Part shown: piece by piece, positions 1 to 8,885 of the stretch
Numbering within the stretch: the first letter of the stretch is position 1
How the letters are laid out: every line of letters begins with the position of its first letter
Assembly: GCF_001886735.1 (NCBI RefSeq)
Contig: NZ_CP018076.1
Coordinates: 3,776,210-3,840,209, forward strand
Source: Sulfitobacter alexandrii
Lineage (GTDB): Bacteria; Pseudomonadota; Alphaproteobacteria; Rhodobacterales; Rhodobacteraceae
DNA length: 64,000 nt
Reading direction: 5' to 3'
Position numbers and translations under genes: made by a program
Notes under the pieces: generated by a model
Databases searched by the model: none
Seen by the model: only the letters and a program-made list of their open reading frames with translations
Told to the model about the DNA's origin: nothing

Positions 1-723
1 CACGTAGTTGACGCTCAGATCCCTGTCGGACAACCGCCATGACCACGCCACGGGATTGAATACGAAACCCTTGCGGTCCACCGGTTCCAACCCTGCCTGC
101 CGCAGCAGATCAAACAGTTCGTCCGGCGTGATGAACTTGGACCATTCATGGGTTCCCTTCGGCAGCCAGCGCATGATGTGCTCGGCGCCGACAATGGCCA
201 TGACATAGGATTTCGGATTGCGGTTGAGGGTCGAGCAGATGTGCAGACCGCCCGGCTTGAGCAGGTCGTGGCAGGCGGTCAGGTAGTCGATCGGCGATGC
301 GACGTGTTCGACCACCTCCATGTTCAGGACGACGTCGAACACCTCGCCGGCGGCAGCCATCGCCTCGGCCGTGGTGTGGCGGTAATCGATCGTGAGGCCG
401 GATTGCTCGGCGTGAACCTGCGCCACGGGGATGTTACGCTCTGCGGCGTCGGCGCCGACGACATCCGCCCCAAGCCGGGCCATCGGCTCCGCCAGCAGTC
501 CTCCGCCGCAGCCGATGTCGAGAATGCGCAGCCCCTCGAAAGGGGCGTCCGACTTCAGATCGCGATCGAATTCACCGGCGATCTGCGTTGTGATGTAATC
601 CAGCCGGCATGGGTTGAGCATGTGCAACGGCTTGAACTTGCCGTTAGGGTCCCACCATTCCGCCGCCATCGCCTCGAACTTCGAGATTTCCGATGGATCG
701 ACGGTTGTTCGAGACGTTTGCAT
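1..723 (-). CDS. ubiG: Ubiquinone biosynthesis O-methyltransferase UbiG (3' end outside window)
   Basis: SAM-dependent methyltransferase performing the two O-methylations of ubiquinone synthesis. The 241 visible residues begin [20 protein letters not shown], and the family pattern [15 protein letters not shown] follows. A glycine-rich SAM site reads [28 protein letters not shown], preceded by the typical [10 protein letters not shown]. The visible end, DRDLSVNYV, is close to the normal family C-terminus, so only a few residues should be missing. The ATG start is the first in frame before the conserved N-terminus. It is divergent from the proline iminopeptidase gene, with only 48 bases between the two starts. 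Identification is from family motifs. Confidence 0.95.
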   Translation of the reverse strand, partial: MQTSRTTVDPSEISKFEAMAAEWWDPNGKFKPLHMLNPCRLDYITTQIAGEFDRDLKSDAPFEGLRILDIGCGGGLLAEPMARLGADVVGADAAERNIPVAQVHAEQSGLTIDYRHTTAEAMAAAGEVFDVVLNMEVVEHVASPIDYLTACHDLLKPGGLHICSTLNRNPKSYVMAIVGAEHIMRWLPKGTHEWSKFITPDELFDLLRQAGLEPVDRKGFVFNPVAWSWRLSDRDLSVNYV

Positions 724-771
724 TTTCCGCTCCCTATGTTCTTGTGGCGCTGACCCCTATATAGGTCTCTC

Positions 772-1743
772 ATGGACAAGTTTCCCGATCAAAAGCGCGC
801 GACGCAGTATCTTTATCCCCCGATCGACCCGTTCGATCAGGGCATGATGTCCGTTGGGCAGGGCCATCGGGTGTATTACGAGCAGTGCGGCAACCCGGAC
901 GGCATTCCCGTCGTGGTGCTGCATGGCGGGCCGGGCGGCGGTTGCAGCCCGTCGATGCGCCGGTACTTCGATCCCTCTGTTTACCGCGTCATCCTGTTCG
1001 ACCAGCGCGGCTGCGGGCGGTCGCGGCCCCATGCGAGCGTCACGGACAACACCACCTGGCACCTCGTCGCCGATATCGAGATGATTCGCACCGCGCTGAA
1101 GATCGACAGCTGGATCGTCTTCGGCGGTTCCTGGGGTGCGACACTTGCGCTGGTCTATGCCCAGACCCACCCCGACGCGGTGCGCCATCTCGTGCTGCGG
1201 GGCGTATTCCTCATGACGCAGGCCGAACTGGACTGGTTCTATGGCGGGGGCGCGGGGAAATTCTGGCCGGAGGTCTGGGACCGTTTCGTTTCACTTATCC
1301 CCAAGGATGAACAGGACGACCTGATCGCTGCATATCACAGGCGGCTCTTTTCGGGCGATCTGCCCATGGAACAGCGGTTCGGACGGGCTTGGGCCGCCTG
1401 GGAGAACGCGCTCGCCTCGATCCATTCTTCCGGGGCTTCGCACGAGGGGCCGTCCGACTATGCCCGCGCGTTTGCCAGGCTCGAGAACCATTATTTCACC
1501 AATGCCGGGTTTCTCGAGTTCGACGGGCAGATCATCGAGCACATGCCGCGCATCGCGCATATTCCCGGCACCATCGTGCAGGGCAGGTACGACATGATCT
1601 GTCCGCCCATCAGCGCGCACCGGATCGCTGCCCGCTGGCCCGGATGCGAGCTGAGCATGGTGCGCAATGCCGGGCACGCGCTGTCCGAGCCGGGCATTAG
1701 CGCGGAACTGGTCCGCACCATGGACCGGATCGCCAAGTCATGA
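772..1743 (+). CDS. pip: Proline iminopeptidase (alpha/beta hydrolase, peptidase family S33)
   Basis: Cytoplasmic aminopeptidase that releases N-terminal proline from peptides. The 323-residue length is normal for the family. The oxyanion-hole motif HGGPGGG lies at residues 51-57 and the nucleophile elbow GGSWGA places the catalytic serine at residue 120. The C-terminal part has GRYDMICPP (acid) and NAGHALSEPG (histidine), completing the triad. The N-terminus LYPPIDPFDQGMMSV is characteristic of S33 prolyl aminopeptidases. The ATG follows a weak AGG. A TATATA sits only nine bases before the start, so the leader is either very short or transcription starts further upstream. The gene overlaps the next one by ATGA. 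Confidence 0.93.
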   Translation: MDKFPDQKRATQYLYPPIDPFDQGMMSVGQGHRVYYEQCGNPDGIPVVVLHGGPGGGCSPSMRRYFDPSVYRVILFDQRGCGRSRPHASVTDNTTWHLVADIEMIRTALKIDSWIVFGGSWGATLALVYAQTHPDAVRHLVLRGVFLMTQAELDWFYGGGAGKFWPEVWDRFVSLIPKDEQDDLIAAYHRRLFSGDLPMEQRFGRAWAAWENALASIHSSGASHEGPSDYARAFARLENHYFTNAGFLEFDGQIIEHMPRIAHIPGTIVQGRYDMICPPISAHRIAARWPGCELSMVRNAGHALSEPGISAELVRTMDRIAKS

Positions 1744-2600
1744 GCCGGCGGTCGCCTTTCCTTGACCGCCGTGCGGTCTTTTCCAGCGCGGCAGCCGCGG
1801 TGCTGCTAGCGGCCACGGGCGTGGGCGCATCCGGTATCCCGGCGCGCGGCGGACGGCTGCGGATGGCACTGTCCGGCGGGGCGCGCAGCGATTCCTGGGT
1901 GCAGGGCAACGGGCTGTTCATGCAGGTGGCCCGACAGGGATTGATCTACGATACGCTGACCGAGGTTGCGGCGGACGGTACGTTGCGGGCCGAGCTTGCG
2001 CTGGGCTGGCAGGCTTCGCCGGATGCGCGGACATGGGACTTCGATTTGCGCTGCGGCGTGCACTTTCACGACGGAACCGGTTTTTCCGCCGCCGATGCAG
2101 TGGCCAGCCTGCGCGACCTCATCGGCGGAGAGGTTTCCGCACCGCGTTCCGACCGGTTGAGAATCAGTCTGGCCGAGCCGGACCCCGGCTTGCCGCTGCT
2201 GCTCGCGGGCCCCGATTTCGTGATCCGGCCCGCTCATGCACCCGCGGCAGGGATCGGCACGGGCCTATACCGTTTGCGCCGGTTCCGACCCGGCCAGCAG
2301 CTGCTCGCCACGCGGGTTGCCAGCCACTTCCGCGACGGATCGGCAGGCTGGTTCGACGAGGTCGAATTGACGTCGATCCCATCCGAGGCCGTGCGGGGCC
2401 AGGCATTGGGTGAGTACCTGGTCGATGCGGTCGATATCCGGGAGGCGGGCGCATTGGCCGGGGTGCCGGATGTGCACCTCATGCCCGACTCCCGCCATCC
2501 GGCTCAGGCCGTCAGCAACGCCGTCGCCCAGCCCGCCCAGGTCGGTCGCCTGCACCCGCTGGACAACCTGCGGGCGGCGGAGCGCTGGTGGTTCGCCTGA
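1740..2600 (+). CDS. Short family 5 (oligopeptide-type) solute-binding protein relative, probably exported
   Basis: A 286-residue protein resembling the first part of oligopeptide/nickel-type ABC substrate-binding proteins (SBP family 5). GLIYDTLTEVAADGTLRAELALGWQASPDARTWDFDLRCGVHFHDGTGFSAADAVASL matches the usual N-lobe pattern of that family. Normal members are about 500 residues; here the second lobe is almost entirely missing and the protein ends soon after GLYRLRRFRPGQQL. The N-terminus MSRRSPFLDRRAVFSSAAAA resembles a twin-arginine export signal. There is no transporter gene beside it; it overlaps the peptidase gene by ATGA, suggesting co-translation. It could be a decayed SBP or a shortened protein with a new role. 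Family assignment is good, function unknown. Confidence 0.75.
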   Translation: MSRRSPFLDRRAVFSSAAAAVLLAATGVGASGIPARGGRLRMALSGGARSDSWVQGNGLFMQVARQGLIYDTLTEVAADGTLRAELALGWQASPDARTWDFDLRCGVHFHDGTGFSAADAVASLRDLIGGEVSAPRSDRLRISLAEPDPGLPLLLAGPDFVIRPAHAPAAGIGTGLYRLRRFRPGQQLLATRVASHFRDGSAGWFDEVELTSIPSEAVRGQALGEYLVDAVDIREAGALAGVPDVHLMPDSRHPAQAVSNAVAQPAQVGRLHPLDNLRAAERWWFA

Positions 2601-2614
2601 AAAAGGCAGGGGCC

Positions 2615-2643
2615 TTGCGATCTGGCGCGAGCAGGCGTATATG
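2615..2643 (+). promoter_or_regulatory. Probable sigma-70-type promoter of the rimP-nusA-infB operon
   Basis: TTGCGA, a 17-base spacer and TATATG lie just after the stop of the short SBP gene. Each hexamer matches four of six consensus bases and the spacing is ideal. Transcription would start near 2650, giving a leader of about 85 bases that contains the terminator hairpin described next. Confidence 0.5.
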
Positions 2644-2697
2644 ACCCTCAACAGCGGCGCGTTCGGGTCCAAACCAGACGCTCCACCGATCTTGAAC

Positions 2698-2720
2698 ACG
2701 GGCCGCGCGCCCGTTTTTTT
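2698..2720 (+). terminator. Intrinsic terminator in the rimP leader (candidate attenuator)
   Basis: A perfect six-base-pair stem, ACGGGC/GCCCGT, with a five-base loop CGCGC runs straight into seven T residues. It ends 15 bases before the rimP ATG. It may terminate the upstream pip unit, but it also lies downstream of a good promoter. The upstream leader segment GGCGCG (2656-2661) is complementary to CGCGCC (2706-2711), which overlaps the loop and 3' arm, so an alternative antiterminating pairing is possible. The hairpin is read directly; the attenuation role is inference. Confidence 0.75.
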
Positions 2721-2735
2721 GTGCCCAAGGACAAC

Positions 2736-3335
2736 ATGACCAAGGACCAGACATACTCCAATTCGCTGATCGCAAAGGCCGCCATCGACCGCCGGCTGGC
2801 CGAGATCATCAGCCCGGTGATCGAGGACATGGGATTCGAACTGGTGCGGGTGCGTCTGATGTCCGGCAAGAACACGACGCTCCAGATCATGGCCGACAAG
2901 CCCGAAGGCGGGATCGAGGTGGATGATCTGGCGCTGATCAACCAGGCGGTCGGCACCGTTCTGGACGTCGAGGATCCCATTCTGGACGAGTATACGCTTG
3001 AGGTCTCCAGCCCCGGTATCGACCGTCCGCTGACCCGGCTCAAGGATTTCGACATGTTCGAAGGCTACGAGGCCAAGCTGGAGACGGAAGAACTGATCGA
3101 CGGACGCCGCCGCTTCAAGGGCGAACTGGCGGGTGTCGAGGGGAACGAGGTGCTCATCAATGTCGAGGAGGGGACCATCGGTCTCGACTTCGGCTGGCTG
3201 TCGGACGCCAAACTGGTCCTGACCGACGAGCTGATCAAGGAAATGCTGCGCCAGCGCAAGGCGGCGGGCGCGCTGAATGAACAAGATTTCGATGAAGTCC
3301 AGACCGAAGACGGTTCTGCTGAGGGAGAAGACTAA
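2736..3335 (+). CDS. rimP: Ribosome maturation factor RimP
   Basis: Cytoplasmic factor needed for maturation of the 30S subunit. About 199 residues, with the family pattern [23 protein letters not shown] near the N-terminus, then [28 protein letters not shown] and [19 protein letters not shown] chose the ATG preceded by AAGGA; an in-frame GTG 15 bases earlier sits immediately after the terminator T-run and is less likely. The C-terminus is acidic. The stop codon shares one base with the nusA start (TAATG), as is usual for the conserved rimP-nusA-infB operon. Confidence 0.95.
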   Translation: MTKDQTYSNSLIAKAAIDRRLAEIISPVIEDMGFELVRVRLMSGKNTTLQIMADKPEGGIEVDDLALINQAVGTVLDVEDPILDEYTLEVSSPGIDRPLTRLKDFDMFEGYEAKLETEELIDGRRRFKGELAGVEGNEVLINVEEGTIGLDFGWLSDAKLVLTDELIKEMLRQRKAAGALNEQDFDEVQTEDGSAEGED

Positions 3336-4948
3336 TGGCCATTACATCTGCCAACCAGCTCGAGCTGCTGCAAACCGCCGAAGCGGTGGCGCGTGAAAAG
3401 ATGATCGACCCCGGGCTCGTGGTCGAAGCGATGGAAGAATCGCTCGCCCGTGCGGCAAAGTCCCGCTATGGCGCGGAAATGGACATTCGCGTGTCCATCG
3501 ACCGCAAGACCGGCCGCGCGACCTTTACCCGTGTGCGGACCGTGGTCGAGGATGAAGAGCTCGAGAACTATCAGGCCGAGTTCACCGTGGAACAGGCCCG
3601 GCAGTATATGGACGACCCCAAGGTCGGTGATACCCTCGTCGAGGAAGTGCCGCCCGTGGAAATGGGTCGCATCGCGGCACAATCGGCCAAGCAGGTCATC
3701 CTGCAGAAGGTCCGCGAAGCGGAGCGGGACCGCCAGTACGAGGAATTCAAGGACCGCGCCGGCACCATCATCAACGGGCTGGTCAAGCGGGAGGAATACG
3801 GCAACGTCATCGTCGACGTGGGCGCGGGCGAAGCGATCCTGCGCCGCAACGAGAAGATCGGCCGCGAATCCTATCGTCCGAACGACCGCATCCGGGTCTA
3901 CATCAAGGACGTTCGCCGCGAGCAGCGCGGCCCGCAGATCTTCCTGTCGCGCACCGCGCCGGAGTTCATGGCCGAGCTGTTCAAGATGGAGGTGCCCGAA
4001 ATCTATGACGGCATCATCGAGATCAAGGCGGTCGCCCGTGATCCGGGTTCGCGCGCGAAGATTGCCGTGATCTCCTATGACAACTCGATCGACCCCGTCG
4101 GGGCCTGCGTCGGCATGCGCGGCAGCCGCGTGCAGGCCGTGGTGAACGAGCTTCAGGGCGAGAAGATCGACATCATTCCGTGGAACGAGGATCAGCCGAC
4201 CTTCCTGGTGAACGCGCTGCAGCCCGCCGAAGTGTCGAAGGTCGTTCTCGACGAGGAGGCCGGCAAGATCGAAGTCGTCGTGCCGGAGGAGCAGCTGTCG
4301 CTCGCCATTGGCCGCCGTGGCCAGAACGTGCGCCTGGCGTCCCAGCTGACGGGTCTCGACATCGATATCATGACCGAAGAGCAGGAAAGCCAGCGCCGTC
4401 AGGCCGAGTTCGAACTGCGGACCAAGCTGTTCATGGACAATCTCGATCTGGATGAGTTCTTTGCACAGTTGCTGGTTGCGGAAGGGTTTACCAACCTCGA
4501 GGAAGTTGCCTATGTCGAGGTTGACGAGCTGCTGGTCATCGACGGGGTGGACGAGGACACCGCGAACGAACTGCAGGCGCGTGCCCGCGACGTGATCGAA
4601 GCGCAGAACAAGGCGGCCCTGGAAGCGGCCCGCGCACTGGGCGTCGAAGACAGCCTGGTTGAATTCGAGGGGCTGACACCCCAGATGATAGAGGCGCTGG
4701 CGAAGGATGACGTCAAGACGCTGGAAGACTTCGCCACCTGTGCCGACTGGGAACTCGCCGGCGGCTGGACCACCGTCAACGGAGAGCGCGTGAAGGACGA
4801 AGGCACGCTGGAGCCCTTCGACATCACGCTGGAAGAGGCGCAGGACATGATCATGACCGCGCGGGTCATGCTGGGCTGGGTCGATCCCGAAGACCTGGAA
4901 GCGAACGAAGAAGACGACGACGAAACCGTAGAGGAGGCCGAGGCCTGA
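3335..4948 (+). CDS. nusA: Transcription termination/antitermination factor NusA
   Basis: RNA polymerase-associated factor modulating pausing, termination and antitermination. The 537-residue protein has the N-terminal polymerase-binding domain ([31 protein letters not shown]), an S1 domain near residues 135-200 ([21 protein letters not shown]), two KH domains ([19 protein letters not shown] and [18 protein letters not shown]) and a C-terminal helix-hairpin-helix-like repeat part. It ends in a very acidic tail. It is translationally coupled to rimP. A ten-base-pair hairpin encloses its stop codon and may control expression of the following ylxR. In many bacteria NusA influences termination in its own leader, which fits the terminator ahead of this operon. 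Confidence 0.97.
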   Translation: MAITSANQLELLQTAEAVAREKMIDPGLVVEAMEESLARAAKSRYGAEMDIRVSIDRKTGRATFTRVRTVVEDEELENYQAEFTVEQARQYMDDPKVGDTLVEEVPPVEMGRIAAQSAKQVILQKVREAERDRQYEEFKDRAGTIINGLVKREEYGNVIVDVGAGEAILRRNEKIGRESYRPNDRIRVYIKDVRREQRGPQIFLSRTAPEFMAELFKMEVPEIYDGIIEIKAVARDPGSRAKIAVISYDNSIDPVGACVGMRGSRVQAVVNELQGEKIDIIPWNEDQPTFLVNALQPAEVSKVVLDEEAGKIEVVVPEEQLSLAIGRRGQNVRLASQLTGLDIDIMTEEQESQRRQAEFELRTKLFMDNLDLDEFFAQLLVAEGFTNLEEVAYVEVDELLVIDGVDEDTANELQARARDVIEAQNKAALEAARALGVEDSLVEFEGLTPQMIEALAKDDVKTLEDFATCADWELAGGWTTVNGERVKDEGTLEPFDITLEEAQDMIMTARVMLGWVDPEDLEANEEDDDETVEEAEA

Positions 4949-4961
4949 TCCCAGGCCTCGG
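4938..4961 (+). promoter_or_regulatory. Strong stem-loop spanning the nusA stop codon and the ylxR ribosome site
   Basis: CCGAGGCCTG and CAGGCCTCGG form a perfect ten-base-pair stem with loop ATCC. The TGA of nusA (4946-4948) is inside it, and the 3' arm covers the first two bases of GGAG (4960-4963), the likely Shine-Dalgarno sequence seven bases before the ylxR ATG. No T-run follows, so it is not a classic terminator. Inference: translational coupling or an RNA-processing or stability element. Confidence 0.6.
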
Positions 4962-4970
4962 AGACACCTG

Positions 4971-5591
4971 ATGGGGCGCGGTGGTGCATCCAAGGACCGG
5001 TCCGAAGGTCCAGAACGCAAGTGCATTTCGACGGGAGAGGTGCAACCAAAGTTCGGGCTTGTGCGTTTCGTGGTTGGCCCGGATCAGGAGGTCGTTCCCG
5101 ACATACTGGGCAAGCTGCCGGGTCGCGGGATGTACGTTTCGGCGGATCGGTCGGCGCTGGAGCTGGCGGTAAAGAAGAAGCTTTTCTCTCGCGCCGCCAA
5201 GCAGCAGGTCGTCGTACCCGACGGGCTGGTCGACGAAGTGGAACGGCAACTGGCGCGCAGGGTCGTCGATCTGATTTCCCTGCAACGAAAGGGTGGTCGT
5301 GCCGTTGCGGGATACGAAAAGGTAAAGGGCTGGCTTCAGGCAGAAGAAGCGGAAGTCCTGATACAGGCGTCCGACGGATCGGGCCGCGGCAAGAGCAAAC
5401 TGAGTACGCCGCACTTTGGTCATTACATCGGTTGGCTGACCGCGGATGAATTGGGTTTGGCTTTCGGACGTCAAACTGTGATACATGGGGCGCTCGCCTC
5501 TGGTGGACTCACGCATCGTGTTGTAGAGGAAGCCCAACGACTACGAGGCGTGCGCAAAAACGAGACTGGCAAGGGTCAGTCGAAAGGATAG
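4971..5591 (+). CDS. YlxR (DUF448)-L7Ae-like RNA-binding fusion protein
   Basis: A 206-residue protein. Residues about 15-90 are the YlxR/DUF448 domain (ERKCISTGEVQPKFGLVRFVVGPDQEVVPDILGKLPGRGMYV); the positively charged loop and GRGMYV motif are typical. Residues about 105-185 resemble an L7Ae/YlxQ-type RNA-binding fold (RKGGRAVAGYEKVKGWLQAEEAEVLIQASDGS). Firmicutes encode these as two adjacent genes between nusA and infB; alphaproteobacteria commonly have the fusion. It probably binds RNA or contributes to nucleoid or tRNA-related regulation; the exact role is unclear. The tail is basic and glycine/lysine-rich. It lies nine bases before infB. Confidence 0.88.
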   Translation: MGRGGASKDRSEGPERKCISTGEVQPKFGLVRFVVGPDQEVVPDILGKLPGRGMYVSADRSALELAVKKKLFSRAAKQQVVVPDGLVDEVERQLARRVVDLISLQRKGGRAVAGYEKVKGWLQAEEAEVLIQASDGSGRGKSKLSTPHFGHYIGWLTADELGLAFGRQTVIHGALASGGLTHRVVEEAQRLRGVRKNETGKGQSKG

Positions 5592-5600
5592 ACGAGCTAG

Positions 5601-8072
5601 ATGAGCGATAGTGACGGCAAGAAAACATTGGGTCTGCGCGGTGGCGCACGTCCGGGGAACGTAAAGCAGAGCTTTAGCCACGGGCGGACCAAGAACGTTG
5701 TGGTCGAAACCAAGCGCAAGCGCGTTGTGGTGCCCAAGCCGGGTGCCGGAAAGAGCGGATCGAGCGGGGCTCCGGTAGGGGATCCTTCGAAACGCCCTGC
5801 CGGGATCACGGATGCCGAAATGGATCGCCGCCTGAAGGCCGTGCAGGCCGCGAAGGCCCGGGAGGCCGAGGAGGCCGCCGCCCGCGAAGCCGAGGAGAAA
5901 GCGCGCGCCGAGGAGCGTGAGCGCCGCCGGGCCGAGCAGGAAGAGAAAGAGCGCGAGGAAAAGGAACGCGAAGAAGCACTTCGCGCCAAGGCCGAGGAAG
6001 ACGCACAGAAGAAGCGTGACGCGGAAGCCGCTGCCGAAGCGGCTGCGGCTGCGCCTTCGGAGCCTGCCGTCGCACGCAATCAGAACGCCAAGGCAGCGCC
6101 CGCGCAGACCCCCCGCAAACCGGAGCGGGACCGCGAGGAGACCAGCAAGAAGAACCGTGGCAGCGACAACCGCCGCTCGGGCAAGCTGACGGTTAACCAG
6201 GCGCTTACCGGCGGCGAAGGCGGCCGCCAGCGGTCCATGGCCGCGATGAAGCGCAAGCAGGAACGCGCCCGGCAGAAGGCCATGGGCGGCCCTGTCGAGC
6301 GGGAAAAGGTCGTGCGCGACGTTCAGTTGCCCGAGGCCATCATGGTATCCGAACTTGCCGGGCGCATGTCGGAAAAGGTCGGTGCCGTGGTCAAGGCGCT
6401 CATGCAGAACGGCATGATGGTGACGCAGAACGAAACCATCGACGCGGATACTGCCGAGCTGATCATCGAAGAATTCGGCCACAAGGTTGTGCGCGTATCC
6501 GACGCCGACGTGGAAGACGTGATCAAGGAGATCGAGGACAAGGCAGAAGACCTTGAGCCGCGTCCGCCGGTCATCACGATCATGGGTCACGTCGACCACG
6601 GGAAGACATCCTTGCTGGATGCGATCCGCAACGCCAAGGTCGTGGCGGGCGAAGCCGGTGGGATCACGCAGCACATCGGCGCCTATCAGGTGACCACCGA
6701 CACCGGTGCGGTGCTGTCGTTCCTCGACACGCCCGGTCACGCGGCCTTTACATCGATGCGGTCTCGCGGGGCGCAGGTGACGGACATCGTCGTCCTTGTT
6801 GTCGCCGCGGACGATGCGGTGATGCCGCAGACGATCGAAGCGATCAACCACGCGAAGGCGGCCAAGGTGCCGATGATCGTGGCGATCAACAAGATCGACA
6901 AGCCAGCGGCGAACCCGGACAAGGTGCGCACCGACCTGCTGCAACACGAGGTCATCGTGGAGAAGCTGTCGGGCGACGTGCAGGACGTGGAAGTCTCCGC
7001 AACGACGGGCCAGGGTCTGGACGAATTGCTGGAAGCCATCGCGCTGCAGGCGGAAATCCTCGAACTCAAGGCCAACCCCAACCGCGCCGCGGTTGGTGCC
7101 GTGATCGAAGCACAGCTCGATGTGGGTCGCGGCCCGGTGGCGACGGTTCTGATCCAGACCGGGACATTGCGCCAGGGTGACATCTTTGTCGTGGGCGAGC
7201 AGTACGGCAAGGTCCGCGCGTTGATCAACGATGCCGGCGAACGCGTCAAAGAGGCGGGGCCGTCGGTGCCTGTCGAGGTTCTTGGCCTGAACGGCACACC
7301 CGAAGCGGGCGACGTGCTGAACGTGACGGAGACCGAGGCGCAGGCGCGCGAGATCGCGGCGTACCGCGAGAAAGCCGCGAAAGACAAACGCGCCGCAGCC
7401 GGTGCCGCCACGACGCTCGAACAGCTCATGGCGAACGCCAAGGCGAACGAGGACGTGAGCGAACTGCCGATCCTGCTGAAGGCGGACGTCCAAGGCTCCG
7501 CCGAGGCGATCGTCCAGGCGATGGAAAAGATCGGCAACGAAGAAGTGCGCGTGCGCGTCCTGCACTCTGGCGTCGGTGCGATCACCGAAACCGACGTGGG
7601 TCTTGCCGAAGCCTCCGGCGCACCGATCATGGGGTTCAACGTGCGTGCCAACGCATCGGCCCGCAACACGGCCAACCAGAAGGGCGTGGAAATCCGGTAT
7701 TACTCCGTGATTTACGACCTTGTGGATGACGTGAAGGCTGCGGCGTCCGGCCTGCTGAGCAACGAGATCAAGGAAAACTTCATTGGTTATGCAACGATCA
7801 AGGAAGTGTTCAAGGTCACGGGCGTCGGCAAGGTGGCAGGCTGTCTGGTGACCGAAGGCGTGGCGCGCCGGTCGGCGGGTGTGCGTCTGCTGCGGGACAA
7901 CGTGGTGATCCACGAAGGCACACTGAAAACGCTCAAGCGCTTTAAGGACGAAGTGTCCGAAGTCCAGTCCGGGCAGGAGTGCGGCATGGCGTTCGAAAAC
8001 TATGACGACATCCGCCCGGATGACGTGATCGAAATCTTTGAACGCGAGGAAGTGACCCGTACGCTGACCTGA
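5601..8072 (+). CDS. infB: Translation initiation factor IF-2
   Basis: GTPase that positions initiator tRNA on the 30S subunit. 823 residues. The N-terminal third is a long charged, low-complexity segment rich in Glu, Lys, Arg and Ala (about residues 65-210), likely helical. The G domain begins near residue 325 with G1 GHVDHGKTS, then G3 DTPGHAAF and G4 NKID, followed by the beta-barrel, alpha-helical and C-terminal tRNA-binding domains. The C-terminus [14 protein letters not shown] is typical. It is the last gene of the operon and converges on the phosphoesterase gene with six bases between the stop codons. A shorter IF-2 isoform from an internal start is possible but I could not place one. 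Confidence 0.97.
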   Translation: MSDSDGKKTLGLRGGARPGNVKQSFSHGRTKNVVVETKRKRVVVPKPGAGKSGSSGAPVGDPSKRPAGITDAEMDRRLKAVQAAKAREAEEAAAREAEEKARAEERERRRAEQEEKEREEKEREEALRAKAEEDAQKKRDAEAAAEAAAAAPSEPAVARNQNAKAAPAQTPRKPERDREETSKKNRGSDNRRSGKLTVNQALTGGEGGRQRSMAAMKRKQERARQKAMGGPVEREKVVRDVQLPEAIMVSELAGRMSEKVGAVVKALMQNGMMVTQNETIDADTAELIIEEFGHKVVRVSDADVEDVIKEIEDKAEDLEPRPPVITIMGHVDHGKTSLLDAIRNAKVVAGEAGGITQHIGAYQVTTDTGAVLSFLDTPGHAAFTSMRSRGAQVTDIVVLVVAADDAVMPQTIEAINHAKAAKVPMIVAINKIDKPAANPDKVRTDLLQHEVIVEKLSGDVQDVEVSATTGQGLDELLEAIALQAEILELKANPNRAAVGAVIEAQLDVGRGPVATVLIQTGTLRQGDIFVVGEQYGKVRALINDAGERVKEAGPSVPVEVLGLNGTPEAGDVLNVTETEAQAREIAAYREKAAKDKRAAAGAATTLEQLMANAKANEDVSELPILLKADVQGSAEAIVQAMEKIGNEEVRVRVLHSGVGAITETDVGLAEASGAPIMGFNVRANASARNTANQKGVEIRYYSVIYDLVDDVKAAASGLLSNEIKENFIGYATIKEVFKVTGVGKVAGCLVTEGVARRSAGVRLLRDNVVIHEGTLKTLKRFKDEVSEVQSGQECGMAFENYDDIRPDDVIEIFEREEVTRTLT

Positions 8073-8082
8073 TCGCGATCAG
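8069..8082. repeat. 14-base palindrome holding both convergent stop codons
   Basis: CTGATCGCGATCAG is a perfect palindrome. It contains the TGA of infB on the plus strand and the TGA of the phosphoesterase on the minus strand. The same architecture, CTGATC-NN-GATCAG, recurs at 26322-26335 upstream of galU. Function unknown; it may be chance imposed by two stop codons facing each other. Confidence 0.5.
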
Positions 8083-8885
8083 CTTCGAGAAATGTCAGAG
8101 GCCCGGTTGAATTGCCGGGTCTCCGTCGTTTCAAACGACCCGCTTTCTTCGTTGAAACTTTGGCGCGCGACCGCCACCGACCTTTCGGAAATGTCGATCA
8201 CGTTGAAATCATTGGGCTGACCGCGTACCCGAGAGGACAAGCTGGTGCCCGCGTGCAGTTGGATTGCATTGCGTTGGTCGCGGTCGCCTGCACGGTGGGC
8301 GAATTCGCCCGCGTGCCACAGGTGCAGATGCCCCGACAGGATCAGATCGGCACCGCAGCCGATCAGGCGTTCCAGCGCCTCGGCCGCACCGGGTATCGGT
8401 TTCTTGCTGACCCCTTCGGGATGTTCCAGCGGATGATGGGCGACCAGCACGCGCAGCTTGTGTGCGGGCGCCGCCCCCATCGCCGAACAGGCACGGCGCA
8501 GGCGCGACGCGGACAGGCGACCGGCCTGCCAGCGAAAACGGTCGACGGTATTCAGACCGACCATCACCATTTCCGGTGTTTCGACCGTTGGCGTGAGGTC
8601 GCGCGAAATGTGGCTGCGGTAATGCCTGAAAGGCCACAGGAACCGTGTGAAAGGTCGATGGATGGGGATATCGTGATTGCCGGGAATACAGAGGACCGGG
8701 GCCGCGATTTTGTCGATGAAACGGCGCGCGCTTTCGTACTCGCGCCGCCGCGCCCTTTGCGTCAGGTCACCCGAGATCGCGACGTGATCGGGGCGCAATA
8801 GGTCCAGCGCGGTCAGCAGCGGCTGAATCAGATCCACGCGATCCTTGCCGAAGTGCAGATCGGACAGATGGACAAGTCGGGTCAT
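8079..8885 (-). CDS. Calcineurin-like metallophosphoesterase
   Basis: 268-residue cytoplasmic phosphoesterase with a two-metal active site. The family signatures appear in order: DLHFG (residues 9-13), SGDLTQ, PGNHDIP and finally SGHLHLWH. The general fold is that of 3',5'-cyclic-nucleotide or related phosphodiesterases, but the substrate cannot be read from sequence. It overlaps the preceding lipid-kinase-like gene by ATGA, so the two are probably co-translated; a phospholipid- or nucleotide-related substrate is possible but unproven. Confidence 0.9.
   Translation of the reverse strand: MTRLVHLSDLHFGKDRVDLIQPLLTALDLLRPDHVAISGDLTQRARRREYESARRFIDKIAAPVLCIPGNHDIPIHRPFTRFLWPFRHYRSHISRDLTPTVETPEMVMVGLNTVDRFRWQAGRLSASRLRRACSAMGAAPAHKLRVLVAHHPLEHPEGVSKKPIPGAAEALERLIGCGADLILSGHLHLWHAGEFAHRAGDRDQRNAIQLHAGTSLSSRVRGQPNDFNVIDISERSVAVARQSFNEESGSFETTETRQFNRASDISRS
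8099..8122 (+). terminator. Possible terminator hairpin for the infB operon, inside the 3' end of the facing gene
   Basis: AGGCCCGG and CCGGGTCT pair over eight positions, one of them G-U, around an eight-base loop. It lies about 27 bases beyond the infB stop and is followed only by a pyrimidine-rich stretch (CCGTCGTTTC), not a clean T-run. It lies within the phosphoesterase coding sequence, so the pairing could be coincidental. Confidence 0.3.

Noticed and set aside
736..771. TATATA nine bases before the pip start as a leaderless-mRNA promoter
   Set aside because: No -35 hexamer at a suitable distance, and an AGG seven bases before the ATG could serve as a ribosome site; not convincing.
3332..5026. 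A 564-codon minus-strand frame across nusA
   Set aside because: Antisense to NusA with skewed composition; nothing conserved is visible.
5541..7913. A 790-codon open frame on the minus strand across infB
   Set aside because: It is antisense to a certain IF-2 gene, has His/Arg/Leu-rich composition typical of reverse frames in GC-rich DNA, and shows no domain.
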